Assembly (NCBI GenBank): GCA_013397935.1
Contig: VZRN01000755.1
Span: 206,237 to 270,236 of the forward strand
DNA: 64,000 nucleotides
Source: Dasyornis broadbenti
Lineage: Eukaryota; Chordata; Aves; Passeriformes; Dasyornithidae
Direction of reading: 5' to 3'
The position numbers and the translations under genes are program-made. A model generated the notes under the pieces. That model had not been told where the DNA came from and ran no database searches. It was given only the letters and a program-made list of their open reading frames with translations. Shown in pieces: positions 49,438 through 62,829 of this stretch; position 1 is the stretch's first letter; every line of letters begins with the position of its first letter.

Positions 49438-49610
49438 ACCTGCCGCCGCCACAGCCCCGCAGACGATGCTCCCTCTGCCCAGCCCGGCGGCTGCGGGAGC
49501 TGCGGGGCCCCGGGGGCCAAGAATTCCCATTTGCTAGGCGGGAGAGGCACTGGAGCAGCTGCGGCTGGGCACGGGAAAGCCTGGACACGGCTGGGAGCTG
49601 CCAGGGACCT
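49438..49610 (-). promoter_or_regulatory. SHANK2: CpG cluster, candidate promoter of the short SHANK2 isoform
   Basis: About a dozen CpG dinucleotides lie in roughly 170 bp (for example GCCGCCGCC, CCCGGCGGCTGCGGG and GCGGCTGGGCACGGG), whereas surrounding intron DNA is CpG-poor. It lies 450-620 bp upstream, in gene sense, of the ATG exon for the ankyrin-less isoform. This position and composition fit a CpG promoter or a non-coding first exon. No defined core element was identified, and no strong splice donor was seen on the minus strand (CAGGTTCAC and CAGGTCCCT are weak candidates). It is too short to meet usual CpG island length rules. Confidence 0.5.
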
Positions 49611-49659
49611 GCTTCTGGCTGTCAACTTGCCCAGCTGAGTCTCGGTGCACTGAGCATCT

Positions 49660-49850
49660 CACCGTTTGTTTGCTTGTTGCTATTTATTTGCTTGTTGCCG
49701 TTTACTCCCTTTTTGCTGTTTATTTCCTTTTCCCTATTTCCTTTTTGCCATCTATTTCCTTTTTTTTCCCGTTGAATTCCCTTTTCCTCCTCACTCTTTG
49801 CTATTTATTCCCTTTTCCCTATTTATTTATTTATTTATTTATTTATTTCT
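49660..49850. repeat. Pyrimidine-rich degenerate repeat ending in (ATTT)7
   Basis: About 190 bp of repeated TTTATTTCCTTTTCCC-like phrases on the plus strand, finishing in seven perfect ATTT units (49821-49848). It reads as a decayed microsatellite on the far side of the CpG cluster. Open frames through it are low-complexity artefacts. Confidence 0.88.
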
Positions 49851-52800
49851 TCCAAAGGACCCATCCGAGGAGAAGCCCAGATCGCCCCAAGCTTCGCACA
49901 CTGCGCACGTTAAGGATGGAGACAAACCTGCCACACACAGCATCTCTCACCTCAATTCCCACATTCCAGTTTGGAACAGAGGGGATACAAGCACAGTTAT
50001 TCTCCCCTTCCGTCGTGCTGGAATGAAAGCAAATTTCTTTTTGGACAGAGTGAAAATACAAAAAAAAAGAAAAAAAAAAAAGGAAAAAGAGAATGGACCA
50101 AGCTCGTTCGCTAAATTCAACGCAGTTGCCAGGAAATACAAGAGAAGTTTGGAAAGTCCTAATTCTGAAAAAAAAAATAAATCCATGGATAGCTATGCCT
50201 GGCAGTGCAAACATGCTTCCAGAAGAAGAGCAAATAACTGAAACAGGCACATAGGAAGGAGGGGGAGGTGGTAAAAATCACAAAAATTTTAAGCTTATCT
50301 AGTTAAATCTAAGATACAAAGATTCCAAAGGATAGGAAATTCACTGTCAAAAAAAATAGAGTCACCTACATTAAAAAATTGCCTTCTAATAATCTAAACT
50401 ATGTAACAGGTAACAAATATTTGTTCTATTTCAGGCTTCTCCACTGGTCACTAATGCATCTATTTGGAAAATCAAGGGGTCTCTTACTGAGAAAGCTGCT
50501 TCAAGAAAGACAGAGAAAAAAATGACTTAAATGGATTTAATGTCTGTGTGCATAGAGATCTCACAGTTACACAGCACTGAAAGGAACTACTAAGCACAAA
50601 TAAATTGAACAGCTTAAACTTGATTTAACATCCCAGTGTTTAATTTATAAAGAAAATTATATTTTTCTAATATAATTTTACGTTTTGGTTCAATTTATTT
50701 TTGAAAGCAACTATCCTTAGCAGGTGGAACTCCTACCAGAGGAAATGGACACAGCACATGTGCATCATTAAACACATTTATTTGACAGGAGAAAAATCTT
50801 CTTCTTGACCTCTAATAGATGCAAGGCTTCCTAAAGAATAACTTTGAACTTTCATTCATTAATTTAGAACTGCGTGCCTTAATTAGCTCCACAGAAGAAT
50901 CAATATAATTTCCAGAACAAGAACTGCGCCACCAGGGCTGTGCCACAAATTTGAATTATAACCCTGTGTGGGTTCCATTTTCTAAGATCTTCATCCAATC
51001 CCTCTGATTATATCTGGAGCTACAGAAGACAAAGGAACTATGAGTGTTAATGGAACCCTTAAACTGCTTTTTCCTTTCTCTGTGGAAAGCAGAGACAGCC
51101 CAGGCCCCCAAGGACAGGAATTAGGCCAGGGAAGGGTTAACTCAATCCTGCTCATTCCTGTCTGTTCATATACAGTAAAATAAAAACAGACAGGCAACTG
51201 GAGTCAATCAAAATCAATCCCAGGGGGGATTTTTATTAGGTTCTTGCCAGAGCTGTAACATTTCATCATCTGGAGGTTTCTAATCAGTGTTATAAAAACA
51301 TCCAAAATATGAAAGTCACTTGAAATTATTGAGTTTCATGGAAACTCTTTCCGAGCTACACCATGAGAGAGATCACCTGACGAGTGATCATTTTATTCCA
51401 TTTAACTGCCTGTCTTTCCCCCAACGCAGGAAATATCATTTCTTCCTACATGGCAGAGCCTACAGCAATAACCACTATTGTACAAAGGGAAAATGTGACA
51501 ATCAAGGAAGCCAGCGAACACTTGCAGCTGCAGTTTTTGAGCTTCTCTCATTTTCACTAATGGCTTATTAGAATTTGTTTGTTTTAACAGAAGTCCCAAA
51601 TTCTGCGGCGCTGGGAAATTAAAAAAAAGAAAAAAAAAATTCCAGCAGCTTCCACTTCTTCCTGAAGGATTTTCTGCCTCACAACTGTAGCCTTGGTATT
51701 ATCATCTCTCAGTACAAAACCTTAATAATTGGACTGTGTTTATACCCAAGCATAATGTAACCCATAAGCTTTCAGCATCCTTAATCCACAAATCATGAGG
51801 AACCTTCCAAACAGAGGTGAGGTAAACCCTCATTTCCCTCCTCGTTTGGTAGGTGCTCAGGAAAACTTGTGGAAGCTCTGCATGGGATTGTCTCTGAGAG
51901 GAAAAGGCCACCTGGAAGAGAAATCAAAACAGAAATCAAAACATGGGCTCTCAGGTTAATTCTGATGAGCATTTTTTTGTGCATTTGTAACAAGAGGCTC
52001 CCAATTTTTATGGGTGTTTGAGTCCATAATCCCCATCAGAAATCTATGGAAAATCAGTCACTTAAATACTCCTGAGGATCTATTTTTAGGCATTTAGATG
52101 CCCAATGCTCTTATTTAATCCAACATACCCTGAAGCTCCAAGGCTTCTCAGATAATGGTCGACCACAGCTGTGATTGCCGTGATTTATTCTTTCTTGATT
52201 TTGTCCATTTTGGAGCTCTTGCCAGAAAGATTCCCTGTAAGCTGGTACATACATCTAGGTGCTTGTTATAAATTCAGTCCTTAGCATGTAGAAATGCATT
52301 TCTCTGCAGTGTAAAACAGCCTTCCCGTATGCTGAGCCACCAAATGGAGAGTTAGACAAGAAAAGAGAGATTCAAATATAGACTGAAAAGAACATAAAGG
52401 CTCTTGGGGGGAAAAAAACACCCCCAACCTGGGTTGCTACAGTGCTTCTAGATCACTGACTTATTCCAGAAAGCCACAGGGTGGTCAGGAACCCAGGCAG
52501 CGGTGACAGATTCAGAAGGAACCCACCTCAGAGCAACAGTGAAAGCGATTTTATAAAGGGAAGGGTTTGGGTGTTTATTTTCCCGCATAAAAAAATCCGT
52601 GGAGTTCGCTCAGGGAGCTGCAGTGAAAGCAGCGCCGAGAGAGAAGCATCTGAGCTCAGTGAAATGCTGCTGGGAGAGCCCAGCCCGAGCTGACCTGATG
52701 TCACATCTCTGTCAGCAGCAGCTTAGCACCCAGCTGCTCCTGCTATCCACCAGCTCTTGGCAGTAGCCTTAGGGCTCTCAGCCTGAGCTCCAAGGGTGGC

Positions 52801-55800
52801 ACAGGGGCAGGAGACTGTGTGGGAAAGGACAGCAGAGGGATGGCTCGGGAACAGATGGCAGGAGTTATCAATTAGAAAGGAAAGCGAAAAATAGCAGTGG
52901 GAGTTGCAGAGCCATGTGCCAGACACCCCTTCCGGCACCCGGCACCGCCGCTCCCAGCCTGTGCTCGCTGCCACGAGGGCCAAGGGACCCAGAACCTTCC
53001 CAGAACTTCCTGGAAAACCAACAACAAGGACTTGGAAAGGCTCTGGGCTCAGGCACAGCTGTGGGGATGGCTTAGTCAGGGGCAATTTCTCGTGTGGTGA
53101 AGAGATCTGGTCACAGAGTTCCGCAGAAAACACTTCACTCACTTTAATAACAAAGCATGTGAGGTGTATGTGTTTGATGGCACATCCCAAAGAAACGTAG
53201 AAGTTGATGGATACACATTTGCCACACATAAATTAAATTAAAAGCAGGGGAAGGGAAAATGAATCCTTTTTTTTTTGCCACACTCACATGATCATCAATA
53301 AGCCCTCATTAAGATTACAGCAGCGACGCAAGGAAAGCATTCAAAGATCTCCATGTGTCTGCAGAAGGGAGACAAGTTCACCGTAGGGCTTTCTTTTCAG
53401 ATACTCACACATCAAGGAGAGGCAGAGAATCTTCTGTTTAGATTACATTTAAAAATTGCTAAGGATTGCTTCAAAACTTGTTATGTGTCAGAGCAAATGT
53501 CTGGCATCTCTCTGATAGGCTGGAAGGTAATAGATGGAGAAATTATGAACCAGAAGATCTGGAATAAGATTTAAAAGGAAAAATTTTTGCCACATTGCTC
53601 AATGTGGCAATGCCTGCAAATACCTGAAGCTCTGCCTGCAGCAAGACAGATACACAGATCAGAATTTACCTGAGAACAGAAATAAAATCCCTGTCCTCAA
53701 GGATCAGAGGTGGCTTCGTGTGAGGAATCTGGGTCAGGGGTGCGGAGAGAAGTGAACAACAGAAGGCTGAAAGGTGGGGAAATTAAAGCCTCCAGTTCTG
53801 TGTGAAGGGCTGGAATCGGGGAGGAAACAATGGCCAATAATGAGGGAGAAGCCTTGCAAGTAGCAGCTTGAAGACAGAGAGAGAGAAAAGCAGAAGCAAG
53901 GAGAGAAAGCTACAATAGCTGAAGGGGAATTTAAAAACACGACTGAAATCTATCAGCAGTGTGGACGCAAGCAGCCAATCTGAATAAAATACGGCAGGCT
54001 GGCTTTCTTTCTAACAGGTAGATTGCTACAAAAGAAGCAACTGGTCCAAATAAAGCTGTGTATTTTCTGTAGTTCTGGTTCTGCAGAACATTCTCCCTGG
54101 AATGCGAAGGCCAGCTCTGACAAGCGTTTTCTCAAGGTTTTATACTCCCAGAGCACTCACAGCCCCTCATTTCTATGACTCACATTTGGGTTGAAAGTAA
54201 CATCCACTCTTACTCTGAATAACACAAAGAACTACAAAAACTATTTGTGCCTATCCTCCATCCATTTCTGCACCTAGATAACAAAGAGTTTTCTCTGCTG
54301 GCCATGAAGACAAGGAAAAATAGAATCTTCTATGAAGTAAATAGTATCCGTGAACCTTTTCAAAAAAAAGGCAATGGGTGATTTGCAGTCAATAAAACAC
54401 AAAACTACTTGTTGTAATTGATTTCTTTAAATATGAGCTGGGCTTGTTTCCAGGTGGGTTTTCATCAGCAAGTAGAACTCCTCCAGAGTGGTTCATCTTT
54501 GCACAGCAGCAAACGATGAGTAACCAGCTCCTTATGAGTGTCATTGAAGCAAGAGATTAACAACGAGTACAGCTCCTGGACAGAAAGATCCATTCAGCTC
54601 AGACTACCAACTTCAACTGAAAGCAGTCAAGTGTGAGGCCCTGAAGCTGCATTCTCTTACTTACAACAACACGAGAGGAAATAGGAATCAAATGTAATTA
54701 TATCCCACTACAAGTTCTTCTGTTCTTTAAACAAGCTGAAGAAAGGACGGTGAGATTTTCCCCACTAATAACACACTGGGAAATCTCGTCCTGATGCAGC
54801 TCCACTCAGAAGCACTGAAGTACACAACAAATTAATTCCATTCTTTGCATTATGTATACACTGAGTTGGGGGGAAAAAAAAATCGCTTAATATCAGGGGG
54901 CTGTGCATATCCCACGTAGTTGATGCTGGGAAAACAGCAATAACAAAGCAGTGTCATTCCGAGAGGGAATGTCATGGCTGGCGGCTCCTGTAACCAAGAC
55001 TCCTAAGCTGGACATTGATGGGCCTCGGATGCAGCACTTGAATTTGTGGGTTGCAGCCTGATGTTGCAGAGGGGAACAAAGGCGAATGAAACCACGCAAG
55101 GTGCTCAGCAAAACAACTGCACCAATACTGGATTGCACGTCTTGGTGCTGCACAGAAAACAATCTAATTTTGCCTTGGTGTAACTTTCTTCCTACCAGAA
55201 GCTCTCCACTAATTCCTTAAATCATTATGTTGTTCCAGGCTTTATTCAGTGCTTTGATTTCACTGCTTTAATCTAAGTGTGAACCTCTTTAGTAAATAGT
55301 GGGACAAAGCATCTGTGCTTCTGAAAGTGTTGGTGGATCATGTCAGTTTTATTTAGAATAACACCATTTTCATAACTGAAAAGTGTATATTGCTCTCAAT
55401 GGGGGAAAAAAAAAATTTGGACTCTTGTAGAAGTTTCAAAATATATAACTGGTCAGATATTGAAGTTCGTGCATGACTGTGAGGTAGCCAAGGCAGGAAT
55501 GGTAAGAAAACAGCAAAGACAGAAATTCATAATATTTTCCTTTAGCTCCAGCTCCTCCCTCTTCTCCAGCTCTTAAATCCTGGCATCCTTCACTGCCGTG
55601 TTTCAATCTCATTTTCCCTTCCTCCCATTGCTACAGTTGCTTTTCACTGCTTCCCTCCCCAGTTCCCTAAGGATGTTCTTCCTGCCACCCAGATCCAACA
55701 GGAAATAAATGGCACCTAAGAAAAAGCCAGGAGAGAGAACTTCTAGAAGATACCACGTCGTGGCAAAGTCACATAAAATTGGCAACCAAGACAAATGGAT

Positions 55801-58800
55801 GGGCATAGAATTTTCTTGTTGGACACAAGAAAACAGCACCTGGAAGAGGAAGATTCATGGGAGGCTGCAAAATGTAAACACTGAACAATAGTGGGAAAGA
55901 AATCACCCAATCCTCAAACACCAAATTTTAATTGTGAAGTGAGGAGGGAACAATCAAGGAGTTAATACAACATTACTGTCCATTTTTAACACCTGACTGC
56001 CCTTTGAGGGGAAGACTTCCATGGAGTAAACAATACAGCATTTTACTGAGGAGACAGAGCTGGGCTTGAGCTGTCAGCAAAGGAACTGGAACTCAGGGAA
56101 CTTTTCCCTCTGCTGGCTGGCTTTCCACAGGTACTGCCACTTTGTGAGGTATTTAATGCCACTTTATGAGGTGTGTAATGACAAAAACCTGCATTGCCAC
56201 TTTCATTCTTATTTTACAGCAGAGCCCATTTTTATCCTGGCAGAGGAATTACCAACAAAGCCAGAAACGAAGCACCAAGAGAACAGAATTGTTGACTCTG
56301 CAGCCTCCCTGAAGCCCAGGAATCTCTGCAGAGTGAAAAGAGAATTTAAGGAGAGAATCCTGGTGGGGTTTTTGAGTGTAGAAAGCAAAAAGCATTTCTG
56401 TGATTGCAGATGTTGCTTCTCAAACGTGGAGCTAGTGAGGCCCATCCTCATGGCACCCCACATCATCCTGAGCACAGTTATTCCCCTCCTCCGTTATTCC
56501 CCTCTTACCTAAGTGACTTTCAAGAATTCCTCCTTTGCTCTTATTCTCATCATCTCAATTCCAAAATGGACCTAAGCACCAAATCAGTCACACTGACACT
56601 TCAGAGAAAAGGCACATTTGGGTTACCTGGGCAGAGTCTCTCACTGCAAAACTCCAGTTGTCTTTTCTGCTGGAGACGGGAGATACACAACCGTTCACCC
56701 CCCAAAATATCTCCTCTCCTACACAGGGGATTGCAAGCTCTAGCTGAAGTCATGTTATTAAGCAGGATCTTTAAAAGATAAAACCCAATAATTTAAGATG
56801 ATAATTGTCTCACTATCCTTAGCTCCATTTAGACATTTGGTGTTAAATAGAAACTGAAACATTGCTGACTTATTCATTAAAATAACAGCATTTTTAATTA
56901 TATTAGTAGCCTACATTTCTTCATCTCAAAAATAACTGCTAATGAATCATGCTCGTATAACTAAGAAAGGATAAAAAAAGCCCATATCCGCTGTACCAGG
57001 GGGTTATCTCTGTACAAATATGTAGGTGTTTGCAGCATTTATAATGTTCTCAGTGCTTAATCCCATTGAGAAAGGAAGCCGTGCTCACTGAAGGGCTTTG
57101 GAGGGGCGTTCATGATTAAAGTGATGTCACAATGCCATCCCCACTTCTGCTTCAAGACATCATCACGTGCACTTTACAATGTTTGAAAACGTTGGGGAAA
57201 GACTTTTTTTTCCCCCCCATCCAGTGTTATCCTGTTTCTTGATGCTTCCAGCAGATTAAGTTTTGCACTGACAGCTGGGTTTAGATTTTATGTAACAGGA
57301 ACACAAAAAAGGGGCTGCTGTTAAGTAGGTTAGTAAGTCAGAGCAGGTAAACAAGATCAACGGAAAGAATGAAGAAGTTGCAAGCCTTAAACCCATGACC
57401 AAAAAGTAATTTTTATGTACAAACTATTTCAGAAGCATTGCCATCTATTCTTACGTTCCTGGCATGGATCTGATGTTCATTAATTCAGCGGAAAATGCAT
57501 GGCTGACATCCAAGACATTACTATGAAAAGAGAAGAGTTCTGGATATTATTTGGCAGTCACACCCCCGGACATCATGACTACTACAATGAAATTTGACTT
57601 CCGTGTTCAAGTTTCAAAATAACTCTGTTTTCTTCCGGACAAGAAGTGATGCAAATAATGCTAATGCACATCCCTAAAAAAGAATGGGATCAGAGAAAGG
57701 GGAGTAATTGTATGAATAAGGGAACTGCATTATGGTGCTCTCCACGAAGTCACGGCATCTCAGATGCAGATTCTTGATGTTTCTGACTAACTGTGTTTAC
57801 TAAAACACACTAAGAATGTGTTTTTAAGAGAGAAATCCTTCTCACTTTGGTGTCACCTGAACGCTGGTGACACATGTGTGGCTATTCCACGTGTCCAGCA
57901 GCACTTCCACTGCAAGAGGGATCATCTGGCATCAGCCACCAAGGATCCAGCCTGTGGTCATCTCCAGAAGCACATCTAAATTAAGATGATGACTGCACTC
58001 ACGAACTCAAGGCACAATTCAGGCATGAGCAGTTTCAGGAATAAACAGCACATCTTTATAAACAAAAAACAGTGCCTGAAGAACACTCTGTGTATCCAGA
58101 GAAAGAAGCTGGTAAGACAGAAAACATAAAACAGGGTGACGTAAAATCTGTATTTCAGATATTACATTAGGAAGCTTCAGTTGAGAAGTGAATTCAAATC
58201 ACTTGCAATCTTTTTTTGTTTGCTAGAGACCTAAACCAAAGGAAATATCCAGCCCTCAGCTCCACCAGTGGACACCCGAGAGTTTCCCTGGGAAGAATCC
58301 TGCAAGGATTCCCAGCAGCTCTGGCTTCCGAGGAACCCCTGCTTTAAATGACAGAGAGGTGACCACAGTCCCCAGGACACCTCTGTGACAACAGGGGACA
58401 GAAACACGGCCAGAGATTATTCTCATTCCCTGAGTCAAGTCCCCAGTGAAGTCAGGAAACACCTAAAATCATTCCCTCAGCTGGGTGATGACTGATGGGG
58501 GGTGGTAGAACAGAACAAGAATATATGGAAATTTAAAAGCTGAGGAAAACTTCTAAAGAATCCCCTCAAGTAAATTTTTCATAAAGTTTTAACGGATCTT
58601 CCCTGGTCAAAAATTTGGCAACAAATTTAGAGCTGATTCACCCTAAGCCCCCTGGCTAGGACCATGCTTCACTTTATGTTGGGAAACTGCAAGGAACATC
58701 AAAGGAATTATTAGCAGAAAAGGAGAAGAAATAAATGGGGCTCACAGGACACACCTGAGACCAAGAAATAAACTCTAAGTGGAGGTGGAAGGACTGGAAG

Positions 58801-61000
58801 ACAGAAAGAAAACACAGCGAAACTCCAGTGGTTCCCAGTGAATCTGGGAGATACAATCTGGAGGAATTGCAATGGAGCAAATGAAGATGGATTCGTGCTG
58901 TCAAATGCTCAGGAATTCCAGAGCTCCATGACTCAGGGAAGTGCATGGCACGGAGCACACAAACCAGAGGCAGCGTACGCCGGGAGGAGGCACAAGGGAG
59001 GGAAGTGCAACCCCTGAAATGTGACTCAGGGTCTGAACGCCAGGCACCAGTTTAAGGATTAATCAAACCCTTCAGCAGTACAGGAAATAATGAAGATGCA
59101 GGGGTGACGGTTTAGTGATTTAAATTAATGTAGGAAAGACTATACAAAAGAGAGGCAGAGAGTTCTGACGGAGGCACCTCATCCTAGGGTTGTTAAGTAA
59201 GGAATAAAGGGAAAGACAAAGCTGTTCAAATCCTGCTCCCAGTAAAGGTGATTTATTGCTTTGCTCCAGACTCTAAAGAGACTGGAATTTCAGTCAGGAA
59301 ATAAAGAACCCTATGAAAGATGCAAGCCAGGACTGCTCCAGAACCAGAGAAATGGACCTTTGTAGGATCATTAGAAGAGACAACAGCAGATTTCCTGATC
59401 AACAAGTGCCAGGAGTGCCTTATCTGCAAACAGGTATCGCTAGTGGTCAGTAACATCAGAAACAAAACACAGATTCTCTCCCTTTACCAACACCTTATTC
59501 TGCCTCAGTGTGGATTTTGGTTTAGAATCTCACTAAATGAGCCTCACTGACAGATTTTAATCTTCATCTGTGCTCCTCAAAGGGCGGAACAGTCAGGGAT
59601 TTTGTTGCTATGCACTGTTATGGCTGGGAAAACCTTTTTAATTCCAAGAGATCTTTCTTATCTCTTCCGCCAATCTTCCAAAAAGGAGAGGGGGAAGCAG
59701 CTATCTCTTTTAAAAGCTCGTTTTCTTGGCTTTTACACCTCGACATCTCTCAGTATTCTGCATTTTCAGTACCCACCCGGCGCAGGTGAGGCCTAAAGCC
59801 AGGGACAGAACAAATCTCTCAACAGAGCACTGCTAATGCCAGGTGAGAAACACGGCTTCCCTAACAGGGAGCACTGCAAAGAAAAGACATGCCAGCACAT
59901 ACGGGAGAAAAGGAGAGGGGAGAAGAAACCACAAAGTCGAGGGACTGCGTCAGCAGTGATGAATAGACCCCAAAAGCATCAAACTGCACGGAAAGGCAGC
60001 GTAAGGACAGAAAATTCAGGGAGCTGGCTGGTGGAAAACAACACCACCACTCCAGAAACGAAGGAACCGAGCGAGGAGACCATGAAGGAGGGCTGAAGTA
60101 GTTAACCAGGAATCTTATTGTGAGACAAAATTTAGGGAACAGTTTGAAACGACACGAAAAGCAATGGAAAAGGAGATAGGAAATCAAAACAAGGCAGCAC
60201 TTTAATTCTGGTGCTGATAATCACAGATGGGCATTTCCAAGCAAAGAGGCACAGCCACACACCAGGGATGGAAATCACCACCGTGCCCAACAGCAAATGG
60301 TCCCTCTCACGGGCCTGTCCACTTCAGTAACTTTTCAACACACGGCACACTGAGAAAAAGCTTTTAGCAAGCACGAGGAAGACTTACCTAGCTTGACACT
60401 ACACGCCAGGGGCTCTCAGGGAATTTGGGAGGATCCCAGAAGGCTGATCGCACTGCAAGATCATATCCTCAGCTATTCATGCCAACACGGGATGATCTAA
60501 AGCAGCAATTTTTGCATGCAGTCATGCAAGGCACACAGAGCTAGCGGGACTTTCAAGCATGACCACAGCAGAAAGTTCTTCGGATAACAAAGACCTCTAA
60601 GGTCCTCAAGCTAGTCAGGGGAATAAAGGAATGAAAGGAATGAGAATCAGTACTGTAAGACAACTTGAGTTTTTGTTTCCTTCAAGAACAGTAATTTTTT
60701 TTAGGAAGGCACTTACTCATCTGCAGGCATTAAAAATGAGTGTCCTTAATAAGCTGGGAAGGACATTAAAATCATTTTTTAGAAGAGTACAAGTGCTAAG
60801 TAATTCATGTAAGTAACAAATGCACTTCAGTGCTGGAGCAAAATCCAGCAAGCATTGTTGTGTGTATTCCCAGACCAAGGAGCAAAAGGGAACATGGCTC
60901 ATGTGTGATTTCTGGATTCACCACTGAAGGAGTTTTCTAGCTCCATTTAATTGAATTCTGAAAGATAAACTTCATTGGGGCCCAGGCCTATCACCAGTTT

Positions 61001-61017
61001 AAAAAAAAAAAAAAAAA
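61001..61017. repeat. Poly-A tract, 17 bp
   Basis: An uninterrupted run of 17 A on the plus strand. No retroposed copy or target-site duplication was recognised around it. Confidence 0.9.
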
Positions 61018-62811
61018 CCCAAATATTCTAAAATGTACAGCATTAGGCACCAACTACCTGTAGAGAGATCTGGCATTTCTACGCCCCTCATCACCCGGTG
61101 CTTAATTGTAGTTGAATTCATTCATTTACTCATTGCTCAGATTTTTCATTACATTGCTACACACACAAAACCCCCCCACATTATTTGTTCTAGGTGACAC
61201 CTCAAAACACCGTTATTCAGCACTTGAAAGGACTGGGATTTTCTCCGTAAGTGTTTTAAAGCAGTTTGACTAAACAAATATGTTTCATTTGCAGAGTATT
61301 CTAGGAGGACTAGAAAGAAAAAAAAAAAAAAAACAATTAAATTGTACCCTAGGGAAAAATACTTCTTCATTTCTCTTGAAAGTATCCAGATCTATGCTAA
61401 GAAAAATCTTCCACAAACACATCCTGGAAAAGCCAACATTTTCACCCTGTGGTTTGAATATTCTGATTCTGTCCAGTTGCACGTCTCTGTGAAAGCCACC
61501 ATTAGATCGTTTTCTGTCCCATAGCAACCACTTGGTTTTCTCAGGGAAATAAAATATTTTCACCTCCTTAGGCAATACCTTTCTCTGCATGGTTCCCTAA
61601 ATGAAGCTGTTTGTAATCCAAAGCTAACATCCCAATTTACACTGGGCTTCTCAGGGATTTATACCTTTGGATGTGGAAAATAAAGTGCTAGCCAGGGCTC
61701 TTCTAACTCTATCTATTTGTGCATGTACACAGGGAGAGCGAACGTCCCGCATTTTATAGGAAAAGCCTGGGTTTTTAATACCATCTCCTGATTTCAAATT
61801 CCAGATTCAAGTTCTTAATTTGCATCATTAAACAATTATCTGGAAGAGAGCAATGGAGAGAAGGAAGAGGTATTGTTTTAACCATCTGAAGGTGCAATGA
61901 TAATTTATGTCTGAATTTACTGATAAGAAAGTAAAAAAACAGACTTTGGAGCCACTTGAGAGGATCTTCCTGTAACTAACTGTCAGTGGTGACAATTTCA
62001 TGGTGATCCATAAACTTCAGGGCTGCTGGCCAGAGCCACCAGTTCTACAACAAAGGTTCTCAGTTTTTTACCACAGCTCTCTGCGGAGCTGACTTTGTCT
62101 TTAAAAGGGTTTTTTAATTATTAAATCACACTAAAGTGGCTATACCTATCTTAAATAATTCACTGATGCTGTTTCACTGTGCAAGTCACCGCTGAAATCC
62201 CCCACAGGCATTACAGAGAAGCAAACGTGGAGAGAGAAGCACAGAGTGGAGCAAAAAGCCACCAAAGCAGAGGCAAAAAGCCCCACAGAAGCAGAAGTTG
62301 TACTGCCCTGTGACTTGCTGTGATCACCGGGGAGCTTGGGTTCTGACCTGAACATTGTCTCCATTCGAGCATAAAAGGACTACCAAGAAAAAAGACTTCA
62401 AATTCCTAATGTTTTTTTTAAATTCAGTAATCCTATTATGTCTTCTCACGGCATCCAAATGTGACTGATTTAAAGTTTGAACAATGAGGTGCACTGGAAC
62501 GTGCAAAAAGTCTCCCAGGGGAAAACTGAAATGCTTGAGAGATGGAGGGCTAAACAGGATGCGAACACCCATGCAAAACTCTGTAGGAAGAGAGTAAGAA
62601 AGAAAAATAAGATTCAACTGGCTGTTGTACTACTCCAACTCTTTGAAAAGGTCTCATTTCTCCACTTAAATTCTGAAAAATACAACCCTGAAAAGGCTGA
62701 GAAGGTAAAAGCCAAGCTGAAATGTTTCCATCTCTATTTATCCAAGCTTCTCAAACCCGTACAGAAAGAAGGCTGGTAGGAATCAGTTTGTTCTCACGGT
62801 GCAATTTCAAA

Positions 62812-62829
62812 TTTTTTTTTTTTTTTTTT
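62812..62829. repeat. Poly-T tract, 18 bp
   Basis: A run of 18 T on the plus strand. Read on the minus strand it is poly-A preceded by ATTAAA about 15 bases upstream, which resembles the end of a retroposed transcript. No body or target-site duplication could be recognised, so it is listed only as a homopolymer. Confidence 0.85.

Noticed and set aside
49666..50241. 191-codon plus-strand open frame
   Set aside because: Its first half is translation of the TTTATTT/CCTTTT low-complexity tract and its second half runs through A-rich DNA. Low-complexity artefact.
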